The notes beneath the pieces are model-generated. The model was not told where the DNA came from, did not search any database, and was given only the letters and a program-made list of their open reading frames with translations. A program made the position numbers and the translations under genes. Shown piece after piece: positions 26,660 to 39,694 of a stretch of DNA of 64,000 bases (position 1 is its first letter; the number at the start of each line of letters is the position of its first letter). The DNA comes from CAWGJF01 sp963822905 (GTDB lineage Bacteria; Bacteroidota; Ignavibacteria; Ignavibacteriales; Ignavibacteriaceae), in the NCBI GenBank assembly GCA_963822905.1, contig CAWGJF010000001.1, positions 992,001 to 1,056,000 of the forward strand, written 5' to 3'.

Positions 26660-27562
26660 CTATTCCAAATATCCTTGCAGCATTTCGTGAATGGATTCTT
26701 CGATTGATTTTTGCTTAACTCCCAGTGAACGAAGCTTTTCTGTATTCATTGAAACATCTTCGACTTTCGGAAGATCAGGAATATCATTCATCGATGATTT
26801 AATCAGCAAAGTTTTATCAAATTCAGCAATGTCACATAGAATTTCTCCAAGTTCAAACCTCGAAACTCTTTGAGTTCCGCCAAGATTAATTGTCCCTTTT
26901 GCTTCTTTTTTATCAATTAGTTCTGTTATAATTCGTGAAGTTTCTATTAAAGATATGGGCGTTCTGAATTGATCTGTAAAAAGCTTGGTCGGCATTTTTG
27001 AAAATAGAGATGTAAACATTTGCTGGAAATGACAGTCCGAGTGATTCAATCCGATTCCATACAATAGTGCGGTTCTCAAAATCAAATGTTCTTCAATAAT
27101 CTTTCTTACTTTTACTTCCCCCATCAATTTTGTTTCAGCATACAGTGAAGCAGGAATTAATTTTGATTCTTCATTCAACATTGAACCCCGGTAGCCGGCA
27201 TAAACAAGATCAGTAGAAATGTAGATTAATTTTGCACCAATTTCAGAACAAAGCTGTGCAATGTTTGAAGTTGCATTAACATTCGTTTGAAAATAATCTT
27301 TTGGAGATTTGTCAGGTTGAACAACTGGATTCGTAATTGCAGCAGAGTGAATAACAACATCAGGGTTAAATACTTTAAAAACTTTTTTTAATTCTTTTTC
27401 ATTTCTTATATCAACTTTTGCCGAATTGAAATCCAGACAATTACCGGGATTATTATTGTATAGTGTTAGAGTGTCGAATATTTCATAAGTCCTGAGATTC
27501 AAATATTGACCGAGTAGACCGCTTCCGCCGGTTATAAGTAACTTTCTATGCAAGTTTAACAT
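26660..27562 (-). CDS. RmlD-like SDR sugar-nucleotide reductase
   Basis: A 300-residue extended short-chain dehydrogenase of the dTDP-4-dehydrorhamnose reductase type: LITGGSGLLGQYL (NAD(P)-binding, residues 8-20), VIHSAAITNP, YISTDLVY, and the YAETK catalytic motif (YxxxK). Its position near rfbB is consistent with deoxysugar synthesis, but RmlD-like proteins have other roles (for example MAT2B-type), so the substrate is open. Confidence 0.8.
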   Translation of the reverse strand: MLNLHRKLLITGGSGLLGQYLNLRTYEIFDTLTLYNNNPGNCLDFNSAKVDIRNEKELKKVFKVFNPDVVIHSAAITNPVVQPDKSPKDYFQTNVNATSNIAQLCSEIGAKLIYISTDLVYAGYRGSMLNEESKLIPASLYAETKLMGEVKVRKIIEEHLILRTALLYGIGLNHSDCHFQQMFTSLFSKMPTKLFTDQFRTPISLIETSRIITELIDKKEAKGTINLGGTQRVSRFELGEILCDIAEFDKTLLIKSSMNDIPDLPKVEDVSMNTEKLRSLGVKQKSIEESIHEMLQGYLE

Positions 27563-27705
27563 CCATTTTATGTATCAATTTCTGACTTAATAGGCGAACT
27601 CAATATAAATAATTTATAATATAATTTTAGATAGTTTTCCTTCCACTGTTTTTTTTGGAAATCCTTAGTGCCTTTGGTAAATTTATCAATTATTAAAGAA
27701 AAAAT

Positions 27706-28431
27706 ATGCTTTCGAAGTTTTTACTGTTATTAACTGTTGTATCGGTAATTAATCTCTATCCTCAGCAACAAAAATTTTTTGATGCTCCATTCGGTGGTGG
27801 AATTGGTTATGTGCCAGCCTGGTATATACCAGACTTTGGAGCCGTGAATACTGAACTAAAAAGTGCCGGAATGCCTGAGTTCTCTACTTCGGGATTTTAT
27901 TCTTCGGGAATTTCTGGTTTTATTTATATCGGATTAGTAAAATTTTTACGCGTTGGTGGAATGGGTTTCGGAGGAAGCATATCAAAATCACAAAATATTA
28001 ACGGATTAAACAGGCAAGTAAATTATAATTTAGGCGGCGGAGGATTAACAATCGAATATACCCTTCCGTTTGTTAAGGAAGTTGGGGTTTCAGTTGGTGC
28101 AACCATCGGACGAGGAAACTTAAAAATTGAACTTTATAGAAATTCATCTTCATACGACTGGAATGAGATCTGGAATGAGTTTGATGGGGATTCTACTTCA
28201 AACTACAGCAGAGTTTTGAATAATGATTTCTGGACTTTCACTCCCACTTTAAATATCGATTGGCCAATTTATCGTTTTGTTGTATTGAGGATCGGGGCTG
28301 GCTATCAGTTATCCGTTGGAAATGACTGGACGGCAGATAATAATCAAAGTTTATCAAATGTTCCTTCTGATTTAAATGGTAATTCCTTTTTTATCCAATC
28401 AGGTTTATTTATAGGATTTTTCTCTTTTTGA
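27706..28431 (+). CDS. Putative outer-membrane beta-barrel protein
   Basis: A 241-residue protein with a signal peptide (FLLLLTVVSVINLYPQ) and many alternating Gly/aromatic beta strands (GGMGFGGSIS, GGGGLTIEY, VLRIGAGYQLSVG). The last residue is Phe (GFFSF), as in barrels assembled by BAM. It is one base before the rfbB start codon, so probably co-transcribed. Not a recognised family. Confidence 0.65.
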   Translation: MLSKFLLLLTVVSVINLYPQQQKFFDAPFGGGIGYVPAWYIPDFGAVNTELKSAGMPEFSTSGFYSSGISGFIYIGLVKFLRVGGMGFGGSISKSQNINGLNRQVNYNLGGGGLTIEYTLPFVKEVGVSVGATIGRGNLKIELYRNSSSYDWNEIWNEFDGDSTSNYSRVLNNDFWTFTPTLNIDWPIYRFVVLRIGAGYQLSVGNDWTADNNQSLSNVPSDLNGNSFFIQSGLFIGFFSF

Positions 28432-28432
28432 C

Positions 28433-29443
28433 ATGAAAAATATACTTGTAACAGGCGGTGCTGGTTTTATCGGCAGTAATTTTATTAATTATCTTTTGAA
28501 GGAAAATGAAAAATGTAACGTTATAAATATTGACAAGCTTACATATGCTGGCAATCTTGAAAATCTCAAATCATCCGAAGGAAAAAAGAATTACAATTTT
28601 ATTAAAGGGGATATCTGCAATCACGAACTCATCTCATATATTTTTTCAAAATATAAAATAAATCATGTTGTTAATTTTGCTGCAGAATCTCACGTTGACA
28701 GAAGTATATTAGGATCAGAAGTTTTTTTTAGATCGAATGTTTTAGGTACAAATGTTTTACTGGAAGCGTCGCGAAAATTCAGTATAGAAAAATTCGTCCA
28801 GGTTTCTACTGATGAGGTTTATGGAAGTCTTGGAAGCGATGGATTGTTTACTGAGGAAACACAACTTCATCCAAATAGCCCTTATTCATCAAGTAAAGCA
28901 GCAGCTGACTTGATGGCTTTATCATTTCATCAAACCTTTGGATTGCCGGTTGTTATAACAAGATGTTCAAATAATTACGGACCTTATCAATTTCCTGAAA
29001 AATTGATTCCATTAATGATTATTAATGCTCTAAATAATAAAAAACTTCCTGTTTATGGAGATGGAATGAATGTGCGTGATTGGATTTATGTACTTGATCA
29101 TAATAAAGCTATTAAACTAGTTATGGAAAATGGACGGCCAGGTGAAATTTATAACATCGGCTCAAGCAATGAAATGAAGAATATAGAAATTATTAAATTA
29201 GTACTTGCTTCTTTAAATAAATCTGAAGAATTGATTGAATTTGTTAAAGACAGGCCAGGTCATGATAAAAGATATTCAATAGATTCTTCTAAAATCCAAA
29301 AGGAACTCGGCTGGAAACCTGAAGTCAATTTTAAACATGCAATTTCAGACACAATAAAATGGTATCTTGAAAATAAAACCTGGTGGGAAAGAATAATATC
29401 GGGGGATTATCTCGAGTATTATAAATTACAATATAACAACTAA
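28433..29443 (+). CDS. rfbB: dTDP-glucose 4,6-dehydratase
   Basis: A 336-residue enzyme converting dTDP-glucose to dTDP-4-keto-6-deoxyglucose, a precursor for rhamnose and other deoxysugars in surface glycans. It shows the NAD-binding GGAGFIGSNF (residues 8-17), FAAESHVDRSI, STDEVYGSLG with the Asp-Glu pair, YSSSKAA (YxxxK), and RCSNNYGPYQFPEKLIP. Length is typical. Confidence 0.94.
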   Translation: MKNILVTGGAGFIGSNFINYLLKENEKCNVINIDKLTYAGNLENLKSSEGKKNYNFIKGDICNHELISYIFSKYKINHVVNFAAESHVDRSILGSEVFFRSNVLGTNVLLEASRKFSIEKFVQVSTDEVYGSLGSDGLFTEETQLHPNSPYSSSKAAADLMALSFHQTFGLPVVITRCSNNYGPYQFPEKLIPLMIINALNNKKLPVYGDGMNVRDWIYVLDHNKAIKLVMENGRPGEIYNIGSSNEMKNIEIIKLVLASLNKSEELIEFVKDRPGHDKRYSIDSSKIQKELGWKPEVNFKHAISDTIKWYLENKTWWERIISGDYLEYYKLQYNN

Positions 29444-29478
29444 AATTTTTAAAGATGTTTAACTAATATTCAATCAAA

Positions 29479-30912
29479 ATGAAATTAAAAATAATTTTGG
29501 CTCTTTTATTTATAAGTACACAGGTTTTACCTCAAATACTACAGGATCAGCTTAAGCAAAATCAATTACTTGATGCTGCGAGTGTTATTAATGTTACCAT
29601 TGGTGGAAGTTTTCCAATTACCGGTACATACCCGGCATTAATGACTGAAAGAGTGGATGGGTTTGTAACTAGAATGTTTGGGGAAGCCTCAGATTTAATA
29701 TTGAAATCTTACAATGATCCGGATTTGATAAGAAAAGCAAAATCTGAACTAACTAATTATTCATTACGCGGTATAATTTTAAAACGAAGTAATGGAGAGG
29801 AGATTCCAGTTGATTTGCAAAAGTTTAGAACATCTGGAAATTTTAAACATAATCCTTATTTGAAAAATGATGATGTAATAATTTTTCCGTCAAGTGACAT
29901 AACGAATAACTTTTTTTCTGTTTCGGGCATTGTAAACAAACCGGGAACATTTTATTTTGTTGAAGGAGATAAACTAAGCGATGCGCTAGAATTAGCAAGG
30001 GGATTAAATCCGGCTTATGAAAAAATAGATAGTGTGGAAATTTCAAGATTATCATATGATGGTAATAGTCAGACAATAGAAATGATTCCAATAAAAAATG
30101 ATATACTACTTCAAAGAGGTGACCGTTTAAGGTTTATTGCTCAAGAAAACCAGAGGAGAAATTTTACAGTTTCCGTTCTTGGAGAAGTAAACTCACCCGG
30201 GATAATCCCTATTACAAAAGAAAATACAACTCTGTATGAAGTTATTAAACTTGTTGGTGGATTTACACCCAATGCCTCATTAAATAGGTCGAGAGTATTT
30301 AAAAGAAGTAGTCTAGCTATACTGTTAGAACAGCAATACAATATAAATTTAGGTGAACAACCTGATTTAGAAAACCCCAGGTACAGGAGTACAATATTAA
30401 ATTTAGAGTTTGCTTTAATGTATAGAATGTCGAATATCTACAGTGAAGATACAAATTATTTTAATCTTGAAAATCAGTTAAGAGTATTGACAGAGGGGAG
30501 CTCACTTGATTTTAATAAAATAGCAGATCCAAATTCGGATATATCAAAGTATATTGTTCAAAGTGGTGATATAATTGTAGTTCCACCAATAGATAATTCT
30601 GTTTATGTTTTCGGTCAGGTACTAAGACCCGGACATGTTACATTTGTAAGGGGGAAAGATTATCAATATTATGTAAATGAAGCAAGCGGTTTAGGTGAAC
30701 TGGCAGAAGAAGATGATATTATGGTAATTAAAGGAGGTTCAAGAGCATGGATTTCACCATTAAGTGAACATGTTGAAATAGAAGAAGGAGATTATATTTA
30801 TGTGCCCAAACAGAATTTAAGAACGTTCAGATCATATGTTGCTGAATATTCAGTTTACGTAAGTATCTTAGCAAGTGTGGCTGCTCTTTTACTTGCTGTT
30901 ACAAAATTCTGA
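29479..30912 (+). CDS. SLBB-domain polysaccharide export protein (Wza-like)
   Basis: A 477-residue envelope protein with a signal peptide (IILALLFISTQVLPQ). Three SLBB/beta-grasp units follow: SVSGIVNKPGTFYF (about 155), SVLGEVNSPGIIPI (about 233) and YVFGQVLRPGHVTF (about 375). The C-terminal hydrophobic helix (VYVSILASVAALLLAV) would be the outer-membrane segment. Its relatives export capsule or exopolysaccharide together with a Wzc/Wzz partner; such a partner appears at 58.5 kb. Confidence 0.82.
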   Translation: MKLKIILALLFISTQVLPQILQDQLKQNQLLDAASVINVTIGGSFPITGTYPALMTERVDGFVTRMFGEASDLILKSYNDPDLIRKAKSELTNYSLRGIILKRSNGEEIPVDLQKFRTSGNFKHNPYLKNDDVIIFPSSDITNNFFSVSGIVNKPGTFYFVEGDKLSDALELARGLNPAYEKIDSVEISRLSYDGNSQTIEMIPIKNDILLQRGDRLRFIAQENQRRNFTVSVLGEVNSPGIIPITKENTTLYEVIKLVGGFTPNASLNRSRVFKRSSLAILLEQQYNINLGEQPDLENPRYRSTILNLEFALMYRMSNIYSEDTNYFNLENQLRVLTEGSSLDFNKIADPNSDISKYIVQSGDIIVVPPIDNSVYVFGQVLRPGHVTFVRGKDYQYYVNEASGLGELAEEDDIMVIKGGSRAWISPLSEHVEIEEGDYIYVPKQNLRTFRSYVAEYSVYVSILASVAALLLAVTKF

Positions 30913-30914
30913 TT

Positions 30915-30944
30915 AGCAAGTAAAAAAGATTTGCTTGCTTTTAT
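30915..30944 (+). terminator. Likely terminator after the SLBB gene
   Basis: AGCAAG (30915-30920) pairs with CTTGCT (30934-30939), followed by T-rich sequence. The stem is short, so it is a weak terminator. Confidence 0.55.
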
Positions 30945-31030
30945 ATTTTAAACTCATATATTAGCATCGCTTTTTTGAATTATTAAAATCCTTTTTATAA
31001 AAAATAAATTTCGTTCGGGTCCGCAATCTG

Positions 31031-31059
31031 TTGACTTTAGCATAGAAAGGGTTTATTTT
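31031..31059 (+). promoter_or_regulatory. rRNA operon promoter
   Basis: TTGACT (31031-31036), a 17-bp spacer and TATTTT (31054-31059), close to the classic two-box promoter. It lies about 110 bp before the 16S 5' end. Confidence 0.6.
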
Positions 31060-31089
31060 TAAAGCCCTTCATTTCTGAAGGTTTTATTT

Positions 31090-31100
31090 TGTTCTTTGAT
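31090..31100 (+). promoter_or_regulatory. boxA-like antitermination site before 16S
   Basis: TGTTCTTTGAT resembles boxA, the NusB/S10 binding element in rRNA leaders. The same element (TGTTCTTTGAA) stands before 23S at 33070. Confidence 0.6.
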
Positions 31101-31124
31101 AGAGTGAGTGCGTTTAACCAATCA
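31098..31124 (+). other. 5' strand of the 16S processing stem
   Basis: GATAGAGTGAG and ACCAATCA here are complementary, with an internal loop, to TGATTGGT and CTCGCTCTATC at 32732-32753 after 16S. The two flanks would form the long helix cut by RNase III. Confidence 0.65.
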
Positions 31125-31167
31125 AGATTAAACGGTTTCAACTTAGTGATGACAAAGGTTTCAAACT

Positions 31168-32708
<1,541 letters not shown>

Positions 32709-32731
32709 AGTTATCAGATGAAACTGTTTTC

Positions 32732-32753
32732 TGATTGGTCGCCTCGCTCTATC
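32732..32753 (+). other. 3' strand of the 16S processing stem
   Basis: Complementary to 31098-31124; see that entry. Confidence 0.65.
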
Positions 32754-32788
32754 ATTTTTTTGTTCTTATATCTATTGAAGCTCAGGTT

Positions 32789-32822
32789 AAAAATCATCTT
32801 AAAATTTTTAAGATGATTTTTT
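32789..32822 (+). other. Terminator-like hairpin in the 16S-tRNA spacer
   Basis: AAAATCATCTTAAAA (32790-32804) is followed by its exact complement TTTTAAGATGATTTT (32806-32820), then more T. It would form a long A/U-rich hairpin with a U tract about 15 bp before tRNA-Ile. Confidence 0.6.
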
Positions 32823-32836
32823 GTTGTCTTAGTTAT

Positions 32837-32910
<74 letters not shown>

Positions 32911-32974
32911 CTGGTTTGGGTGATGTGCCATCAGCTAAGATAAATTGTGGTAGTAGCCCTTAAAAATTGTTTAA

Positions 32975-33047
32975 GGGGCTATAGCTCAATTGGGAGAGCG
33001 CCGCCCTTGCAAGGCGGAGGTTATCGGTTCGATCCCGATTAGCTCCA
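32975..33047 (+). tRNA. tRNA-Ala (TGC)
   Basis: A 73-nt cloverleaf: acceptor GGGGCTA/TAGCTCC, anticodon loop CTTGCAA with TGC, and T arm with GTTCGATCC. CCA is not encoded. The Ile-Ala pair between 16S and 23S is common. Confidence 0.95.
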
Positions 33048-33069
33048 CTAGGATTATAAATCCTAAAAT

Positions 33070-33080
33070 TGTTCTTTGAA
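33070..33080 (+). promoter_or_regulatory. boxA-like antitermination site before 23S
   Basis: TGTTCTTTGAA, matching the element before 16S at 10 of 11 bases. Confidence 0.55.
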
Positions 33081-33092
33081 AGATTGGAAGAG
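33080..33092 (+). other. 5' strand of the 23S processing stem
   Basis: AAGATTGGAAGAG is exactly complementary to CTCTTCCAATCTT at 36231-36243, on the far side of 23S. Confidence 0.7.
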
Positions 33093-33178
33093 TAATAACT
33101 TAATAATTCATTAATGGATTATGCGGTTTTACTGAGCCTGAAAATAGATAGAGGATCTATCTGTGTATAAAAATTTTC

Positions 33179-36190
<3,012 letters not shown>

Positions 36191-36230
36191 CGTTTATTTT
36201 TATATTCAGATATCCTCAATTTCAGGTTCT

Positions 36231-36243
36231 CTCTTCCAATCTT
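36231..36243 (+). other. 3' strand of the 23S processing stem
   Basis: Exact complement of 33080-33092. Confidence 0.7.
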
Positions 36244-36262
36244 ATAATTTTGATTGATTTTT

Positions 36263-36377
36263 TTGGTGGCTTTAGCCCGGGTGAAACACCTCTTCCCATT
36301 CCGAACAGAGCAGTTAAGACCCGGTGCGCCGATGGTACTGCATGCGCAGGTGTGTGGGAGAGTAGGTCGCTGCCAAG
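36263..36377 (+). rRNA. rrf: 5S ribosomal RNA
   Basis: About 115 nt with the closing helix TTGGTGGC/GCTGCCAAG and the conserved CATTCCGAACAGAGCAGTTAAG and GGGAGAGTAGGTCG segments (shown in part). Ends are estimated. Confidence 0.92.
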
Positions 36378-36387
36378 ATTTATTTTT

Positions 36388-36418
36388 AACCCCGATCAAT
36401 TTTTGTTCGGGGTTTTTT
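36388..36418 (+). terminator. Terminator of the rRNA operon
   Basis: AACCCCGA (36388-36395) pairs with TCGGGGTT (36407-36414), followed by a T run. Confidence 0.9.
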
Positions 36419-36488
36419 ATTTTTATTTTTTCAACATTAATCTTAGACTAAAATTTTTATTAAAATTAATTAAGATGATGAGGATAAT

Positions 36489-36947
36489 ATGGTTTATTTG
36501 ATTTTAAAATTAATTCACGTAATTGCTGCAATTATTTTCCTGGGCAACATAACAATCGCTCCATTCTGGAAAAACCACGCTGAAAAATCAAAAGACAGAT
36601 TGAAGATATTACAAACCTGGGAAGGAATTACCCGGGCAGATAAATATTTTACAATGCCAGGAGTGATTATTCTCTTGCTTTTTGGAATTGGTGCTGCGGC
36701 TCATCTACATTATAATTTTATTGAAACCAGCTGGATATTCTGGTCAATAATTCTTTATGTAATTTCAGGTGCAGCATTTATGGCAAAAGTTTCCCCGATA
36801 CAGAAAAAAATCGTTGCTCTGGCAAAAGAAGAAACAAGCTTTAATTGGGATGAATACAAAAAACTTGTGCATCAATGGGATGTTTGGGGTTCTGTTGCAA
36901 CATTAGCCCCCTGGGTTGCTGTAGTGCTTATGGTTATTAAACCATAA
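36489..36947 (+). CDS. DUF2269-like integral membrane protein
   Basis: A 152-residue protein with about four transmembrane helices. It begins YLILKLIHVIAAIIFLGN, a His-containing first helix typical of the DUF2269 family, followed by TMPGVIILLLFGI and ILYVISGAAFMAKVSPIQ. Function unknown; it is a separate unit between rrn and the cco operon. Confidence 0.7.
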   Translation: MVYLILKLIHVIAAIIFLGNITIAPFWKNHAEKSKDRLKILQTWEGITRADKYFTMPGVIILLLFGIGAAAHLHYNFIETSWIFWSIILYVISGAAFMAKVSPIQKKIVALAKEETSFNWDEYKKLVHQWDVWGSVATLAPWVAVVLMVIKP

Positions 36948-37080
36948 ATTTATTTTATTCCAATAATTAATTATTAGTGTGCAAATAATTAGTTATTCAT
37001 ATTTATTGTCAATTCGAAAAGATTCTTTAATTTTAAAATAATAATTAGGTTACTCAGGAGTTTTGTAATCCGGAATTGAT

Positions 37081-39513
37081 ATGGATAAAAACGGAGAAAT
37101 AAACGAGAAGTTAACCTGCTTCCATTGCGGAGAAGATTGTTCGAATCAGGAAGTCCGAATTGATGATAAATATTTTTGTTGCAATGGATGTAAAACAGTT
37201 TTTGAAATTCTCAATAAAAATGAGCTATGTGATTATTATAATTTTGAAAACCAACCTGGAATTACTCCTTCATTAAACAAGAATAAAAAATTCGATTATC
37301 TAGATGACCAATCCGTTATAGATAAGCTTCTAAATTATCGTGACATCCAAACAAGTAAAGTGACCTTCTATATTCCGCAAATGCACTGTAGTTCGTGTAT
37401 CTGGCTATTGGAAAATCTATATAAGCTTAATTCAGGAGTGCAGCATTCTGAAGTAAACTTCCTGAAAAAAGAAGTAAATGTTACTTTCGCTTCCGAAAAT
37501 CTTAGTCTAAAAGATCTAGTTATTCTAATCTCATCAATTGGATATGAGCCCCAAATTCTTTTAGATCCGGAGAAAGAAGATGAGCAGATTTACTCTCATA
37601 AAAAACTCTACTACAAGATTGGCATAGCGGCATTTTGTTTTGGAAATATAATGCTTTTCAGTTTTCCTGAATATCTAGGAATAAATTCAAAAGACATTCT
37701 TTTTAAAAATTTCTTTCTTTTTCTGAATCTTATTTTGTCACTCCCGGTTTTCTTTTATTCTGCCTGGGAATATTTTGGTTCTGCACTAAAAGGACTTCGT
37801 AAAAAAATAATTAATATTGATTTCCCTATTTCACTTGGGATTCTTGTTCTGTTTTTAAGAAGTATATACGAAGTTACAACCCAAACCGGTGCAGGGTATT
37901 TTGATTCAATGACTGGACTTGTCTTTCTTTTGCTGATTGGGAAACTGCTTCAGGAAAAAACCTATGATGCACTTAATTTTGAACGGACATATAAATCTTA
38001 TTTTCCTCTTTCAATCACTATAAAAAAAGATGGCGAAGAACAAAACATTCCACTTTCAAAACTAAGTGTTGGCAACAGAATCATAATTAGAAAAGATGAA
38101 ATCATTCCGGCTGATTCGATTTTGTTAAACGGGGACGGAAGAATTGATTACAGTTTTGTAACCGGGGAATCTAAACCTGTTAAAAAAGTTTCTGGGGAAA
38201 TGATATATGCCGGAGGTAAGCAGCTTGATTCAGCAATCGAACTTGAAATTATCAAAAATGTTTCACAAAGCTATCTAACAGATTTATGGAACAATGATAT
38301 TTTCAATAAACAAAACAAACCGGACGAAAGTTATTTTACTAATTTTTCCAATAAAGTAAGTAAATATTTTACTTTAGTTATTTTATTAATTGCCGGAATT
38401 GCTGCAGCATTTCATTTCCAAAGTAATGTTGGAATGGCACTAAATATTTTTACCGCAGTATTAATTGTAGCCTGCCCCTGTGCTCTTGCACTTTCAACAC
38501 CTTTTACACTTGGTAATGCAATGAGAATTTTTGGTAGAAATGGTTTTTACCTTCGCAACGCACAGGTTATCGAGACACTTGGAAAAATTGATGAAATAGT
38601 TTTTGATAAGACCGGTACAATCACTCATCCCGGGAGTTCTGAATTAAAATATACCGGGAAGGTTCTTAGTCCATTTCAGCAAAAGTGCATCAAATCACTT
38701 GTCAGGAATTCAACTCATCCATTAAGTAAAAAGATATTCAACTCAATTGAAGGTGCTGAATATTTTCCCGTTACAAAATTTGATGAAAAAGCTGGGGAAG
38801 GAATTTCCGGAATAGTTTATGGAAATGAAATCAGGATTGGTTCTGAAAATTTTGTAATTACAAAAGAATTGAAAAACGAAAAACCTGGAACCGTAAACAA
38901 AACTATTATACATATCTCAATTTGTAATGAATACATTGGAAAATTTTCAATTGAGAATATTTATCGCAATGGAATTGATGAAGTTATTTATGAGCTTAAT
39001 AAAAATTATAATTTATCAGTATTATCCGGTGATAATTCATCAGAAGAAATTAATCTTCGCTCAATGTTTCAACAAAAAAGTGATTTATTATTTAACCAAT
39101 CACCGCGGGACAAACTGGCATTTATAAAAAAGTTACAAGACAATGGGGAAAAAGTTTTAATGATTGGAGATGGTTTAAATGATGCAGGTGCACTAAAACA
39201 GAGTAATGTTGGAATTGCCGTTTCTGAAGATATTCATTCCTTTTCACCGGCTTGTGATGGAATTTTACATGCATTCAGGCTTAAATATTTATCAAAATTT
39301 ATTAATTTTTCAAAGTCTAGCATTAAAATAATTTTTGTAAGTTTTATTATATCTTTTTTATATAATTTTATAGGGTTGTTTTTTGCTGTTCAAGGAAATC
39401 TTTCTCCTTTAATAGCTGCTGTTTTAATGCCTTTAAGTTCGATATCTGTTGTTTTATTCACAACCTTTTCAACTAACTTTATTGCAAACAAGCGGGGTTT
39501 ACTATCTCGGTAA
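37081..39513 (+). CDS. ccoI: Cu-transporting P1B-type ATPase for cbb3 oxidase assembly
   Basis: An 810-residue FixI/CcoI-type copper ATPase that supplies Cu for the CcoN active site. Its N-terminal zinc-ribbon-like metal-binding segment (CFHCGEDC, CCNGCKTVF) is followed by an HMA domain with MHCSSC (about residue 101), then membrane helices. It has TGES (about 362), the CPC ion site in VACPCALA (about 463), DKTGT (about 510, phosphorylated Asp), the HP motif in STHPLSKK and GDGLNDAGAL. ccoS overlaps its end. Confidence 0.93.
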   Translation: MDKNGEINEKLTCFHCGEDCSNQEVRIDDKYFCCNGCKTVFEILNKNELCDYYNFENQPGITPSLNKNKKFDYLDDQSVIDKLLNYRDIQTSKVTFYIPQMHCSSCIWLLENLYKLNSGVQHSEVNFLKKEVNVTFASENLSLKDLVILISSIGYEPQILLDPEKEDEQIYSHKKLYYKIGIAAFCFGNIMLFSFPEYLGINSKDILFKNFFLFLNLILSLPVFFYSAWEYFGSALKGLRKKIINIDFPISLGILVLFLRSIYEVTTQTGAGYFDSMTGLVFLLLIGKLLQEKTYDALNFERTYKSYFPLSITIKKDGEEQNIPLSKLSVGNRIIIRKDEIIPADSILLNGDGRIDYSFVTGESKPVKKVSGEMIYAGGKQLDSAIELEIIKNVSQSYLTDLWNNDIFNKQNKPDESYFTNFSNKVSKYFTLVILLIAGIAAAFHFQSNVGMALNIFTAVLIVACPCALALSTPFTLGNAMRIFGRNGFYLRNAQVIETLGKIDEIVFDKTGTITHPGSSELKYTGKVLSPFQQKCIKSLVRNSTHPLSKKIFNSIEGAEYFPVTKFDEKAGEGISGIVYGNEIRIGSENFVITKELKNEKPGTVNKTIIHISICNEYIGKFSIENIYRNGIDEVIYELNKNYNLSVLSGDNSSEEINLRSMFQQKSDLLFNQSPRDKLAFIKKLQDNGEKVLMIGDGLNDAGALKQSNVGIAVSEDIHSFSPACDGILHAFRLKYLSKFINFSKSSIKIIFVSFIISFLYNFIGLFFAVQGNLSPLIAAVLMPLSSISVVLFTTFSTNFIANKRGLLSR

Positions 39514-39680
39514 TTTTTGTCCTGATTATTGTAAGTCTTTTCATTGCCGGAATTTTTCTGATAGCTTTTCTGTGGGCAGTAAAAAGCGGGCAATACAAGG
39601 ATACATATACTCCATCAGTTCGTATATTGTTCGAAAATCAAAATAATAAGAAGAAAGAACCCGGTTCAAATTCCAAATAA
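39504..39680 (+). CDS. ccoS: cbb3 oxidase maturation protein CcoS (no usual start codon)
   Basis: A 58-residue frame overlapping the end of ccoI. It has one transmembrane helix and the family signature AFLWAVKSGQYKDTYTPSVR, followed by a Lys-rich tail. CcoS is needed for cofactor insertion into cbb3 oxidase. The codon where Met is expected is ATC (39504), and a TAA lies nine codons upstream with no ATG/GTG/TTG between. Either a rare start or a base error is likely. Confidence 0.8.
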   Translation: MSVIFVLIIVSLFIAGIFLIAFLWAVKSGQYKDTYTPSVRILFENQNNKKKEPGSNSK

Positions 39681-39694
39681 AGGAGAGTTCCCTT

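Noticed and set aside
28433..30912. rfbB and the SLBB gene as part of the 58.5-kb polysaccharide locus split by a rearrangement at the rRNA operon
   Set aside because: The functions fit, but nothing in the sequence shows a breakpoint, and 27 kb of unrelated genes lie between.
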